Shown here piece by piece: positions 26,846 through 35,281 of a stretch of 64,000 bases of DNA. The notes under the pieces are model-generated. The model searched no databases, was not told the DNA's origin, and saw only the letters and a program-made list of their open reading frames with translations. Position 1 is the stretch's first letter. Every line of letters starts with the position of its first letter. Position numbers and translations under genes: made by a program. The stretch is from Candidatus Thiodiazotropha sp. (ex Monitilora ramsayi). Lineage in GTDB: Bacteria > Pseudomonadota > Gammaproteobacteria > Chromatiales > Chromatiaceae. Location of the stretch: contig JAHXIO010000010.1 of NCBI GenBank assembly GCA_025655595.1, forward strand, positions 124,001 to 188,000, in the 5' to 3' direction.

Positions 26846-27799
26846 TCACTTCGTCGATAACCGTCGCCTGGCATGACCGGCCATGATTTGCTGGTGGACC
26901 CAGACGATCAAGCCTGCACCAACGATCATCACTGCACCGGTAAAAAAACCGATGTCCAAGTCATCTTCAAAAAACAGCACACTGTAGAGCACTGCCGCAA
27001 CCAACTGCGCATTCAAAAAGGGTGACAGTACAGATGCCGACGCAAGGTGAAAAGCCTTGACCAGCAGGAAATGTCCACTCGCACCCAAGACTCCCGTTAC
27101 CACAAGGAGCACCCATTGAAACGTTGTGGGTGGAACCCACCACAACGGCATCAGCAGGGTCAGGATAACAGCCCCCGCCACGGTCGTGTGAAATAACGTT
27201 GTTTTTTCGCTGTCCTTACCTCGTAGCGCCCGGGTCAGGACAAAATAGAATGCAAGTGAGATCGCCGCCGTCATCGCAAGCAACATGGCAGGCTCGATTT
27301 CACGAAATCCGGGGCGGACGATCATCAGCACGCCGGCAAAACCTATGATCACCGCCAACCACTCTTGTATGCCCACCCGTTCATCGAGGAAAAGACCGGC
27401 CAACAGGGTTACCAACACAGGCGCAAAGAAAATAATCGCCGTAGCGTCAGCCAGTGAGATGGTACGGAGTGCATAGTACATACATAAACTGACACAGAGC
27501 AGGCTGACCGCACGAGCCATCTGCAGCAACGGGCTTTGGGTCTGCATGAATCCTGGGCCTGCATGAGCCGTAAAGACAGTCCCGACAATCAACGTATGAA
27601 AAAAGTAGCGAGCCCAGACCACCTGCTCTGTGGGTAATTCACGCATTAGCCATTTACCCAATCCATCCATGGCCGCCAAAAGGAATCCCGCAGTAATTGT
27701 TGCGAATATGGCAAGCAGCAGTTGACGATTGTCCGAGCGGATTGTATGGATTTTCACTGAAAAGTCAGTCGATGAGAGTTGCTGTATCAACCACATCAT
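26846..27799 (-). CDS. EamA/DMT-family transporter
   Basis: Inner-membrane transporter of the drug/metabolite superfamily; 317 residues with ten predicted helices in two EamA repeats (about 28-155 and 165-300). Landmarks are AAMDGLGKWLMRELPTEQVVWARY and, in the middle, VLMIVRPGF, both typical of the group that includes S-adenosylmethionine and riboflavin-type carriers. The substrate cannot be told. Two adjacent ATGs at 27799 and 27796 are both possible. The TonB-receptor terminator lies upstream, so the gene probably has its own promoter in 27800-27855. Confidence 0.85.
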   Translation of the reverse strand: MMWLIQQLSSTDFSVKIHTIRSDNRQLLLAIFATITAGFLLAAMDGLGKWLMRELPTEQVVWARYFFHTLIVGTVFTAHAGPGFMQTQSPLLQMARAVSLLCVSLCMYYALRTISLADATAIIFFAPVLVTLLAGLFLDERVGIQEWLAVIIGFAGVLMIVRPGFREIEPAMLLAMTAAISLAFYFVLTRALRGKDSEKTTLFHTTVAGAVILTLLMPLWWVPPTTFQWVLLVVTGVLGASGHFLLVKAFHLASASVLSPFLNAQLVAAVLYSVLFFEDDLDIGFFTGAVMIVGAGLIVWVHQQIMAGHARRRLSTK

Positions 27800-27855
27800 C
27801 GCAGGTGGAAGCCAGCCTATTCAAGTGGCTGAATTTGGATGGAGGAAGCTTGAAG

Positions 27856-27899
27856 ATGTAAAGGTCTGGTCAGGCTTGGTTATCAAGCCGGACCAGACC
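27856..27899 (-). terminator. Terminator of the TonB-dependent receptor gene
   Basis: A long stem: 27863-27871 pairs with 27891-27899 (GGTCTGGTC/GACCAGACC) and 27873-27878 pairs with 27884-27889 (GGCTTG/CAAGCC), with one opposed mismatch and loop GTTAT. On the minus strand it is followed by TTTACATCTT, a short T-run. It lies about 92 bases past the receptor stop. Confidence 0.75.
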
Positions 27900-27990
27900 A
27901 TATTGCAGTTCTGCAATTGTGTGATGAACTCAATCGCTACCGGGTGACTACCGGCAACAGAGTAAATCATCAATCAATACGGCACTCAGA

Positions 27991-30069
27991 TCAAAACCTG
28001 AAGGTTGTATTGACGTAGACATAGCGGCCCGGCTCATTGATCAACATCACTTCGCCGGTTGCGCCGCTCGAGATCAGCGTCAGATCATTATAGGTGTTGG
28101 AGACGGCATAAGTCCGATCGAAAATATTATCGATACCGGCGGTAATTTCGAATTGATTGGTCAACTGATGCTGTACCTTCAGATTGACAACCGCATAGCT
28201 GTCGAGCTCCTGCTCACCGTTGTCACCGTCGAATCTGTCCCACTTATCCGCAGCCACGACCTCGACCCGGGCATTGCTCCTATTCGCATACTCATAGTTG
28301 AGCGCCAGGTTGGCTTTGAGCGGCGGAATTTCCGCCAGATCAGTATCGGTCTGTCCGCTCAACGGTTCATCCTTCTCGCCCCTCTGGTAGGCCAGGCCGA
28401 AATCGAGATAGATCTCGTCGTTGATGAAATAGGAACCGCTAACATCCAAACCATAGATGGTGGCATCCACGTTTTCGAAACGGTTGAGATTCATCATCGA
28501 TCCCGGAACAGGCGTGGATCTGTAATGGATGAAATCCGTTAACCAGCTGTGGAACACTTTTGTCTTCAGAACCAGGTTTTCGAAGTTGTTTTCGATACCG
28601 AAATCGATTTCGTCATTTCGGGTCTGATCGAGTGTCGGTGTACCGAGCTGTGGATTCATTGGCATCGGCATAGGCCCAGAGGTATTGATCATAGCGCCAC
28701 GGAAGTAGAGCTCTCTGGCATCCGGCACCCGGTGCGCGCGTCCTAGCCCACCGAATAGCTTGGTCGTTTCATTCAACTGATACGTACCGAAGACATAGCC
28801 ACTGAACGCTGTATAGTCATTATCCGGCTGATTTGGTGCATTGCCACCGGTCTCAATGGTCGTATCGTCATAACGCGCACCGGCTTTGAGATTAAATCCA
28901 GGGAAGTCCTTGTCCAGAACGACAAAGACCGCCCTATTTTCAGTGTCTACATCGTCGATGCTATGGAACCCGTCAATTAGGGCCTGAGTGCCTGTACCCT
29001 CATAATTACCATCCCAATTCCTGACACTGTAATCAAGACCGTAGGTCAACTCCGTCATCTCATCGAGATCGAAGCTGTTCTTCACCTTGAAGCCCTGCAC
29101 CTCTGTCTCAAGATGGCTCACCTTCTCGTTCACCGAACCGGGGCCCGATGCTACACGATAGAAGGTCGACATGGGATGTTCGACCTCAGAGTTGTAGAGC
29201 TGAAAATCGAGCTCTTTGGACCAGTTACCCAGGTTTTTGATGGTGTACTGAGCCGTAAAGATATCGGAGTCGTCGTAAAGCGCATCCATAGGGGTGGACG
29301 GATAGAGGATGTCGTCACTGCGGTTGGCCGTATAGCTCAGTTTCAATTCCTGATCTTCGGTCACGTCCACATAGACCTTGCCCATGAAAGACTGCTTGTC
29401 ATAGGCGTCGATACCGACAAATTCTGGCTTGTATCGATTCATCGCAGGTGCATCAACCGCTTCGAGCTGTTCCGAAAAGTCGTTGCCGTCGCCATCCTCA
29501 TACTGCTCGCTGGTCTCTTTGGAGATACTGAACAGCGCGCGCACCTTGTCGTTGCCGCCACTCACTGTGGTCGCCGCTTTTCGGTATCCCCAGCTTCCCA
29601 GATTGACATTGACTTCGCCTTCAAACTCCTTTGAGGGTTTCTTGGTGGTGATTTTTACCGCACCGCTGAGTGTGCCGAAGTTCTCCACATCGTATGGACC
29701 CTCAGTAATTTCGATGCCATAGATGTTGTTGGTCAGTACATGAGAGGTAGGAGGATCCATCCGGTTGGGACAGGCGCCATAGATCTTTGCATCGTCAATA
29801 AGAATATTGATGTTGTCCTTTTTCTGGCCGCGGAGAATGATGTCATTTGCGATACCGCTACGCCGAACGATGGAGATACTGGGAACATTCTTCTGTAATG
29901 CTTCGGCGAGATCGGCAGATTTCACCTGCTCTTCACTGACGTCGCTCAGGGTCGTGCTTTCCACATTGATCGTTGGCAAAGACTCCTCTTCTGCTGAAAC
30001 CACCGTCACCAAAACGACCTGGCTGGATAAAGCTGCTGCAATTGCCAATGTCAAAATTGATTTGTTCAT
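27991..30069 (-). CDS. OprC/NosA-like TonB-dependent outer-membrane receptor (candidate copper importer)
   Basis: Outer-membrane TonB-dependent receptor of 692 residues from ATG 30069, with a TGAGGT ribosome site. A longer in-frame start at 30153 lacks a signal peptide. It has a signal peptide (1-26), a plug domain (about 30-145: VPSISIVRRSGIANDIILRG) and a C-terminal barrel ending YVYVNTTFRF. Copper-type features are visible: Cys 100-x3-Met 104 (CPNRM followed by DPPTSHV) and His 298-x-Met 300 (HPM). These match the CxxxM/HxM ligands described for Pseudomonas aeruginosa OprC. Copper uptake is therefore inferred. No adjacent copper gene is present, though a Met-rich protein lies 1.6 kb away. 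Confidence 0.88.
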   Translation of the reverse strand: MNKSILTLAIAAALSSQVVLVTVVSAEEESLPTINVESTTLSDVSEEQVKSADLAEALQKNVPSISIVRRSGIANDIILRGQKKDNINILIDDAKIYGACPNRMDPPTSHVLTNNIYGIEITEGPYDVENFGTLSGAVKITTKKPSKEFEGEVNVNLGSWGYRKAATTVSGGNDKVRALFSISKETSEQYEDGDGNDFSEQLEAVDAPAMNRYKPEFVGIDAYDKQSFMGKVYVDVTEDQELKLSYTANRSDDILYPSTPMDALYDDSDIFTAQYTIKNLGNWSKELDFQLYNSEVEHPMSTFYRVASGPGSVNEKVSHLETEVQGFKVKNSFDLDEMTELTYGLDYSVRNWDGNYEGTGTQALIDGFHSIDDVDTENRAVFVVLDKDFPGFNLKAGARYDDTTIETGGNAPNQPDNDYTAFSGYVFGTYQLNETTKLFGGLGRAHRVPDARELYFRGAMINTSGPMPMPMNPQLGTPTLDQTRNDEIDFGIENNFENLVLKTKVFHSWLTDFIHYRSTPVPGSMMNLNRFENVDATIYGLDVSGSYFINDEIYLDFGLAYQRGEKDEPLSGQTDTDLAEIPPLKANLALNYEYANRSNARVEVVAADKWDRFDGDNGEQELDSYAVVNLKVQHQLTNQFEITAGIDNIFDRTYAVSNTYNDLTLISSGATGEVMLINEPGRYVYVNTTFRF

Positions 30070-30399
30070 TATATTTACTACCTCAGGGTTTGAATCCAGC
30101 TCATAAAGGCAAAAATCGATCCAATCTGCTATCTGTCTGTTTTGAAGACACATTCCAGAACAAGTAAACCTTGAATGCCGTATTTCCTATGGCATTTCCC
30201 CTAACCGACTGAGTGATATGCCACACTTGCCCTGATATTTGTCTCGTAGGCCGGATTGCCGCCAACAGTAATCAATCCACCAGAGAATCTGTAATCGGGT
30301 ACATTCCAGAAAAATCAGAAAGAACGCATTGAAATCCGCATCCAAAACAGTCGACATAGAGTAGATAGAGTGATGCCACGAAAACGGATAGGAAATGAC
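30070..30399. other. Divergent intergenic region between TonB receptor and DUF547 genes
   Basis: 330 bases with no credible gene. Two small inverted repeats are visible: AATGCC/GGCATT (30174-30179, 30191-30196) and GGATTG/CAATCC (30253-30258, 30273-30278). It must contain the promoters of both genes. I looked for a cobalamin riboswitch and did not find the B12-box core. No metal-regulator site could be assigned. Confidence 0.6.
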
Positions 30400-31224
30400 A
30401 TGCTGAATAAAATAGTCATGACACTGCTGCTGTTTACTCTGACTTCAGGTCTCCATGCCGCACCCCGCGCTGAAGCCTGGTCACACTGGAACCAGAGTCA
30501 GGCAACCCGATCATTTGAGATCGACCACGAACCCTGGCAGCAGTTTCTTGACCGCTATCTGGTGGTTTCCGGGGATGGGATCAATCGGGTGAAATATGCC
30601 GCTGTCACCAAACATGACAGGGAGATGCTCGGAAACTACTTAAAATATTTGCAGCGCCTGCCGGTCAGACAAATGACACGGGATCAGCAGCTCGCATACT
30701 GGATCAATCTCTATAATGCGGGTACCGTCAGCGTGATTCTGGACCACTATCCTGTGGCCTCAATCCTCGATATCGATATCTCGCCGGGACTGTTCAGCAA
30801 CGGCCCCTGGGGGAAAAAGCTCTTCACCATCGACGCTCAAGCCGTCTCGCTGGACGACATTGAACACCGCATTCTGAGACCCCTTTGGCGGGACCCCCGC
30901 ATACACTACGCCGTCAATTGTGCTTCATTGGGATGCCCAAACCTGCAAACTACCGCCTTTACGGAAATAAATGCAGAGGAACTGCTGAATCACGCAGCCG
31001 ATATCTTCATCAATCATCAGAGGGGGGTACGGATAGATCGGGACAGGCTCGTGGTCTCCAGTATCTATCACTGGTTCAAGGTGGATTTTGGTAAAAACGA
31101 TGCGGCAATAATCGAGCATCTGCGACAGTACGCCAAGGCGCCGTTACTCAAGCAGCTACAGAATATCGCCCAGATAGACGACCACGATTACGATTGGTCT
31201 TTGAATAGAGATGAAAGCCGCTGA
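30400..31224 (+). CDS. Exported DUF547 protein
   Basis: Periplasmic protein of 274 residues with a signal peptide (1-19, ending LHA-AP) and a DUF547 domain (about 85-215: QLAYWINLYNAGTVSVILDH, IDAQAVSLDDIEHRILRPLW, YAVNCASLGCPNL). The two conserved cysteines in NCASLGC and surrounding His/Asp residues may form an active site, but the function of DUF547 is not established. ATG 30400 has AGGA 8 bases upstream. GTG 30370 and ATG 30373 are in-frame alternatives that would bury the signal peptide. It is divergent from the copper-type receptor. Confidence 0.85.
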   Translation: MLNKIVMTLLLFTLTSGLHAAPRAEAWSHWNQSQATRSFEIDHEPWQQFLDRYLVVSGDGINRVKYAAVTKHDREMLGNYLKYLQRLPVRQMTRDQQLAYWINLYNAGTVSVILDHYPVASILDIDISPGLFSNGPWGKKLFTIDAQAVSLDDIEHRILRPLWRDPRIHYAVNCASLGCPNLQTTAFTEINAEELLNHAADIFINHQRGVRIDRDRLVVSSIYHWFKVDFGKNDAAIIEHLRQYAKAPLLKQLQNIAQIDDHDYDWSLNRDESR

Positions 31225-31347
31225 TCTTCGGTAACCGCACTGGGATTGGCTGGTAAATCACCTTGTACCTGCCATACTTCGTCCCATGATTGTCGATAAC
31301 CCGCTGACACTTTCTCGGAGAGATGACATCGAACCGGAGGCATCCCC

Positions 31348-31665
31348 TTGGGACGTCTCGCTGTACTGATATTGGCACTCTACTGGATCCATCCGGCTGA
31401 GGCCTTCTTCTGTTTTACTTTTGGAACACATGGCGGTGCCGGCAAGCAGATCAAAAACCACCGCTGGATGCCCTACCGGTTACCGCCCCCTGTCACCTAT
31501 AATCTACCAACGTTCAACCCTGAGCCGGAATCCAATCCACCATTACCCGCGATCAGGCCAGAGAAATCCGAACCTGAAATCATTCAAGGCTATCGCTTTC
31601 GCCCGCTTGTACGCAGAGAGGGCCGAATTCCCCCCTCTGTACCGCAGACAGACTGGCAGCATTAG
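31348..31665 (+). CDS. Small secreted proline-rich protein
   Basis: Unrecognised exported protein of 105 residues. It starts with TTG at 31348, supported by a GGAGG site 7 bases upstream. The signal peptide is short (1-18, AEA-FF). The mature part is rich in Pro, Arg and aromatic residues (FGTHGGAGKQ, YRLPPPVTYNLPTF, two polyproline stretches) and looks disordered. There is only one cysteine. It converges with the Met-rich protein gene, with 23 bases between the stops. It is probably a cell-envelope or matrix protein, but nothing firm can be said. Confidence 0.65.
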   Translation: MGRLAVLILALYWIHPAEAFFCFTFGTHGGAGKQIKNHRWMPYRLPPPVTYNLPTFNPEPESNPPLPAIRPEKSEPEIIQGYRFRPLVRREGRIPPSVPQTDWQH

Positions 31666-31688
31666 CAGGTCTGTTATGGACGTTCGAT

Positions 31689-32147
31689 CTATTTTCGCGG
31701 CATGACAGACATGGAACACTGCTGCATCTGTTCCATCGTCGAACTCTGCTTGAAGCATTTCGTCATGGCCTGCCCCACAGTAATCGACTGATCGAGGAAA
31801 AACAGCATATTTTTCTTGGTCTCCGCGTTCCACTCGATATCCTTGGGATCTTTCATCGGCTTCTCTTCATGTCTTGCCTGTGCGCCAGGCGGCATCATAC
31901 CCCCCATCCTTGAGCGCATCTTCTTGTCCAATTCAGCCATGATCTCGGCACAATTCTCGAAAGAGGACTGATCGTCGGCCTTTTCCAGACAGGCTCTGGC
32001 CTCTTTCATGACAGGCAGGCTCTCCTCCATCATCGGCACCATCGTTTTCTTCGACTGTTCGAAGAACTGCTGGGGATCCATCTGTCCGGCAGGCGGTTGC
32101 GCCAAAGCCAATCCTGGAATTAAGAGCAATAGTGACAAGAATCTCAT
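31689..32147 (-). CDS. Secreted Met-rich protein with two C-x12-C pairs
   Basis: Exported protein of 152 residues. The ATG at 32147 has an ideal AAAGGAGG ribosome site, and the signal peptide is 1-16 (ALA-QP). The mature chain is helical and very methionine-rich (17 Met, including a GGMMPP segment). It has four cysteines in two identical spacings: Cys 53-x12-Cys 66 and Cys 131-x12-Cys 144. The two pairs suggest a disulfide-pinned helical hairpin. Met-richness would suit Cu(I) binding, and an OprC-like receptor is 1.6 kb away; the link is inferred. I do not recognise a family. Confidence 0.75.
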   Translation of the reverse strand: MRFLSLLLLIPGLALAQPPAGQMDPQQFFEQSKKTMVPMMEESLPVMKEARACLEKADDQSSFENCAEIMAELDKKMRSRMGGMMPPGAQARHEEKPMKDPKDIEWNAETKKNMLFFLDQSITVGQAMTKCFKQSSTMEQMQQCSMSVMPRK

Positions 32148-32327
32148 GGTTATCGTCCTCCTTTAATGTTATTCCGGCATGACCATACCGCACTCTGGCG
32201 CTGTTTTACCAATCAGTACTTCTCGCAATTATGGTCAACCCCCTTAGCAATGGGCTGAAATCTGCGCTTCATCCCGCTAGAATCCCCTCTTCAAATCAGA
32301 TATCCACCCACTTCTTTGGAGAGAATC

Positions 32328-33734
32328 GTGGCAGAAAAGAAAGTCGACGTCGCCATCCTCGGTTCCGGTACAGCCGGACTCAATGCAACCAGCAAGGTTG
32401 GACCTGCTGGTAAGAGCTTCCTCCTGATCAATGGGGGTGAGCCGGGGACGACCTGCGCCCGGGTCGGTTGTATGCCTTCCAAGGCACTCATCCAGGTGGC
32501 CGAAGATTACCACCGACGTACTCATCTCGGACGATACGGTGTGGATGGCCATACCGAGCTGAGCATCGACATTCCTGAGGCGATGGAACATGTTCAGGAT
32601 CTCCGGGATAACTTCGTCGACCGTGTGCTGACCAACAGCACCGATAACATGGGTGATAGATTCGTCGAGTCCTATGCCCGATTCATCGACCCCCATACAC
32701 TGGTACTCGACAACGGTGACAAGGTCACAGCGGACCGGATAGTCATTGCTACCGGCTCCAGACCTTTGGTACCTGAGGCCTGGAAAGCATTCGGTGACAA
32801 GGTACTGACAACAGATACCTTTTTCGAGCTGGAAGACCTGCCACAATCCGTCGCTGTCATTGGCCTGGGCGTCATCGGTCTCGAACTGGGTCAATCGCTC
32901 AGCCGTCTCGATGTAGAAGTTACCGGATTCGACATGGCCGATCGCATTGGTGGCGCCACCGATCCGGAGGTGTCCAGGATGGCTCTAGAGATCATGCAGA
33001 GGTCCTTCCCGATCCATCTCGGACATCCCGTGGAGATAACTGAAGCCGGGGAGCAGCTGAGAGTGACCGCTGGGGATCAGTCTGTAGTGGTCGACAAGGT
33101 GCTCGCCAGCCTGGGTCGGGTGCCCAACGTAGAGGGCCTGAGCCTGGAAAATGCTGGCATCGAGCTCGATGAACGCGGTATCCCGCTCCACAACACGAAC
33201 ACTATGCAGTGCGGTGAGTCCCATATCTTCATAGCCGGCGATGTGAACGGTCAGCGCCCCATCCTCCATGAAGCGGGAGACGAAGGGAAAATCGCCGGAC
33301 ACAATGCAGCTGCGGAGACAGTCACAGCTTTCAGGCGCAAGGTCCCCCTGGCGATCAATTTCTGCGATCCCAACATCTGCCTGGTGGGTGCCAGCCACGA
33401 CACCCTCGATCCTGAAACCACTGCCATCGGCGAAGTCAAACTGGCGCCTGTAGGACGCGCCATGATCATGGGACAGAACAGGGGCATCATTAGAGTCTAC
33501 GCCGAGAAACAGAGCGGTAGAATGCTAGGCGCCGAGATGATCACCACTCGCGGTGAGAACCTCGCACATCTGCTCAACTGGGCCATCACTCAAAAGATGA
33601 CTGTGGGTGATCTGCTCCAGATGCCTTTCTACCATCCGGTCATTGAAGAGGCGCTTCAGGCTGCCCTCAATAACCTCTATGCCCAAGTGGAGAAGAAGAA
33701 CGACGGCCCGATCAAGGAGCTTCAGCCGCTTTAG
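32328..33734 (+). CDS. Dihydrolipoamide dehydrogenase-like flavoprotein disulfide reductase
   Basis: FAD- and NAD(P)-dependent pyridine-nucleotide disulfide oxidoreductase; 468 residues. The GTG start at 32328 has GGAGAG just upstream; TTG at 32316 is less likely. The FAD site is AILGSGTAGLNA, and the redox pair is Cys 43-x4-Cys 48 (CARVGCMPSKAL). The NAD site is VIGLGVIGLELGQ, and the C-terminal dimer interface has the catalytic YHPVIEEAL in place of the usual HPTxxE. It is LpdA-like but not next to a 2-oxoacid dehydrogenase. It precedes an OsmC gene by 41 bases and may regenerate that peroxidase via dihydrolipoyl groups. Confidence 0.87.
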   Translation: MAEKKVDVAILGSGTAGLNATSKVGPAGKSFLLINGGEPGTTCARVGCMPSKALIQVAEDYHRRTHLGRYGVDGHTELSIDIPEAMEHVQDLRDNFVDRVLTNSTDNMGDRFVESYARFIDPHTLVLDNGDKVTADRIVIATGSRPLVPEAWKAFGDKVLTTDTFFELEDLPQSVAVIGLGVIGLELGQSLSRLDVEVTGFDMADRIGGATDPEVSRMALEIMQRSFPIHLGHPVEITEAGEQLRVTAGDQSVVVDKVLASLGRVPNVEGLSLENAGIELDERGIPLHNTNTMQCGESHIFIAGDVNGQRPILHEAGDEGKIAGHNAAAETVTAFRRKVPLAINFCDPNICLVGASHDTLDPETTAIGEVKLAPVGRAMIMGQNRGIIRVYAEKQSGRMLGAEMITTRGENLAHLLNWAITQKMTVGDLLQMPFYHPVIEEALQAALNNLYAQVEKKNDGPIKELQPL

Positions 33735-33775
33735 TGCGTGTTGCAGGCACACCAGGAATAAGGCAGGAGAAGTAG

Positions 33776-34174
33776 ATGGACAGCATTGAGGTTAAATTTC
33801 CAGGCGGTAAGCGCATCGATGCCCAGGTGGGAGGGTTCACCATCAGGACAGACCAACCGGCAAAGTATGGCGGGGATACCTCAGCCCCGGCCCCCTTCGA
33901 CCTCTTTCTGGCGTCCATCGCCACCTGTGCCGGTATTTTCGCCTGGAACTTCTGCGAGATGCGTCAGCTCTCCACCGAAGGCCTGGCGCTCAGCATGGAT
34001 TGTATCGACGACCCCAAGAAAAAAATGATCGGTGAGATCCGCTTCCACTTGACCCTACCCACTGGATTTCCTGACAAATACCACCAGGGAATCATCAGGG
34101 CGATGGAACAGTGCGCCGTTAAGCGCCACATGCAACAGTCACCCGCTTTTTCGGTGAAAATTGCCGGCTCTTGA
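33776..34174 (+). CDS. OsmC/Ohr-family protein
   Basis: Cytoplasmic peroxiredoxin-like protein of 132 residues with the OsmC fold. Conserved Cys 51 (LASIATCAGIFAWNFC) and Cys 113 (MEQCAVKRHM) are at the positions of the peroxidatic and resolving cysteines of OsmC/Ohr. The ATG has an AGGAG site 6-7 bases in front. It follows the Lpd-like gene by 41 bases in the same direction. Ohr/OsmC enzymes are known to be reduced by lipoylated proteins plus Lpd, so the pair makes biochemical sense. It could also be a YhfA-type OsmC without peroxidase activity. Confidence 0.88.
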   Translation: MDSIEVKFPGGKRIDAQVGGFTIRTDQPAKYGGDTSAPAPFDLFLASIATCAGIFAWNFCEMRQLSTEGLALSMDCIDDPKKKMIGEIRFHLTLPTGFPDKYHQGIIRAMEQCAVKRHMQQSPAFSVKIAGS

Positions 34175-34184
34175 GGGAACAAAA

Positions 34185-34203
34185 TGCCCCCTCTATTCGG
34201 GGC
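34185..34203. terminator. Weak hairpin between convergent osmC and deacetylase genes
   Basis: GCCCC (34186-34190) pairs with GGGGC (34199-34203). On the minus strand it is followed by ATTTTG, a poor T-run, and it overlaps the last codons of the deacetylase gene. It may end that transcript; confidence is limited. Confidence 0.4.
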
Positions 34204-35200
34204 GTTGATCCTTATAGGCCTGAAGGGTTACCGGCTGAAGTTCGGAGTGCCGTTGCAGAAAACTATCCAGCCGGAGCAGGGAATCAGGCGTCAATGCCTT
34301 GGGGTGTCCCATCACATTAAAGACAGAAGTCTCCCTACGCTCAATCATCTGCTGATAGGATCTCTCCAGCAGTCCCGCCTTGGCGCCGTCAATCGAGGTC
34401 ACTGAATAGCTGGGTTTGGTCAGAAGCGCACGATAATACGCACTGTTGGCAACCATTGCCTGACCATCACCAAAGGGTTTGAAGGCACCACGTGCCAGTT
34501 TCTTCTGCAGCGCATATTTCCAATAGAACAGCGGGTTGACCCGGCATGCTGTGATGGCGACTTCCAGGAAACGCCCTTCCGAATGCATCTGCACGGGGTC
34601 GTGAGAAAATCGCCAAACCGCCTGATCAGGCGCATCGCGAAAATCGAAACCGCGAATGTCATCGGGCGAGTAACCCATACTATATACGGTACTGTCGAGC
34701 CAGATGCCGTGTTTATGCAGAGCATCTCCGATCTGGTCGAAAGGCTGCATACACCAACCGCCCGCCCGATAAGCGAAAACCCGATCTCCCACAATATCCG
34801 TCAGCACTTTTTTGTACTCACCGATAATTCGCTCTATCTCATCTGATGAGAAGTCGTGGAGTCTGTAACGATCGGTATCTATCAACCAACCTTCGCCGTT
34901 ATAACGCGTATCTTCCCAATGAGGGTGAATATGGAGCTGTACATCATGCCCCTCTTCCACCAACGAAGTAAGCTGTTCTCTGATCTGCCCGTAGTCGGTC
35001 TCTAATGCGGATATCCCATGACCCTGCATTTTTAGTTGACTGAGATATCCCGCATCGACAAACAGGGTCAGCTTCGCATCATATCTATCGACGATCTGTT
35101 TGAGTGCGGAAACCGGTCGAATCATGCAGTGTTCGACCGTTCCCGTCTGCAGACCGAAAAAAAGCTCATAGTCGAGGGTAATCAGTAATCTTGTAGACAT
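34193..35200 (-). CDS. Polysaccharide deacetylase-like (NodB-fold) protein
   Basis: Protein of 335 residues with the NodB/carbohydrate-esterase-4 pattern: ITLDYELFFG near the N-terminus (catalytic and metal aspartate region), FVDAGYL, the metal-binding HIHPHW, and FAYRAGGWCMQPFDQI. There is no signal peptide, so it is cytoplasmic or acts on a lipid-linked glycan on the inner face. Similar proteins often sit in exopolysaccharide loci, but here the neighbours are cmoB and osmC. The substrate is unknown. The start ATG at 35200 lies in an AT-rich stretch with no strong ribosome site. Confidence 0.8.
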   Translation of the reverse strand: MSTRLLITLDYELFFGLQTGTVEHCMIRPVSALKQIVDRYDAKLTLFVDAGYLSQLKMQGHGISALETDYGQIREQLTSLVEEGHDVQLHIHPHWEDTRYNGEGWLIDTDRYRLHDFSSDEIERIIGEYKKVLTDIVGDRVFAYRAGGWCMQPFDQIGDALHKHGIWLDSTVYSMGYSPDDIRGFDFRDAPDQAVWRFSHDPVQMHSEGRFLEVAITACRVNPLFYWKYALQKKLARGAFKPFGDGQAMVANSAYYRALLTKPSYSVTSIDGAKAGLLERSYQQMIERRETSVFNVMGHPKALTPDSLLRLDSFLQRHSELQPVTLQAYKDQRPE

Positions 35201-35281
35201 TGATATATATGTGTGTAGTGACTAACGGTCAATCATAACCTGGATGGAGTAAGAATAGACCTTATCTTTGTTGTACCCATC

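Noticed and set aside
30070-30399. Cobalamin riboswitch upstream of the TonB receptor
   Set aside because: The region has small hairpins but no B12 box (GCCACTG-like) core, and the receptor carries copper-type rather than BtuB-type features.
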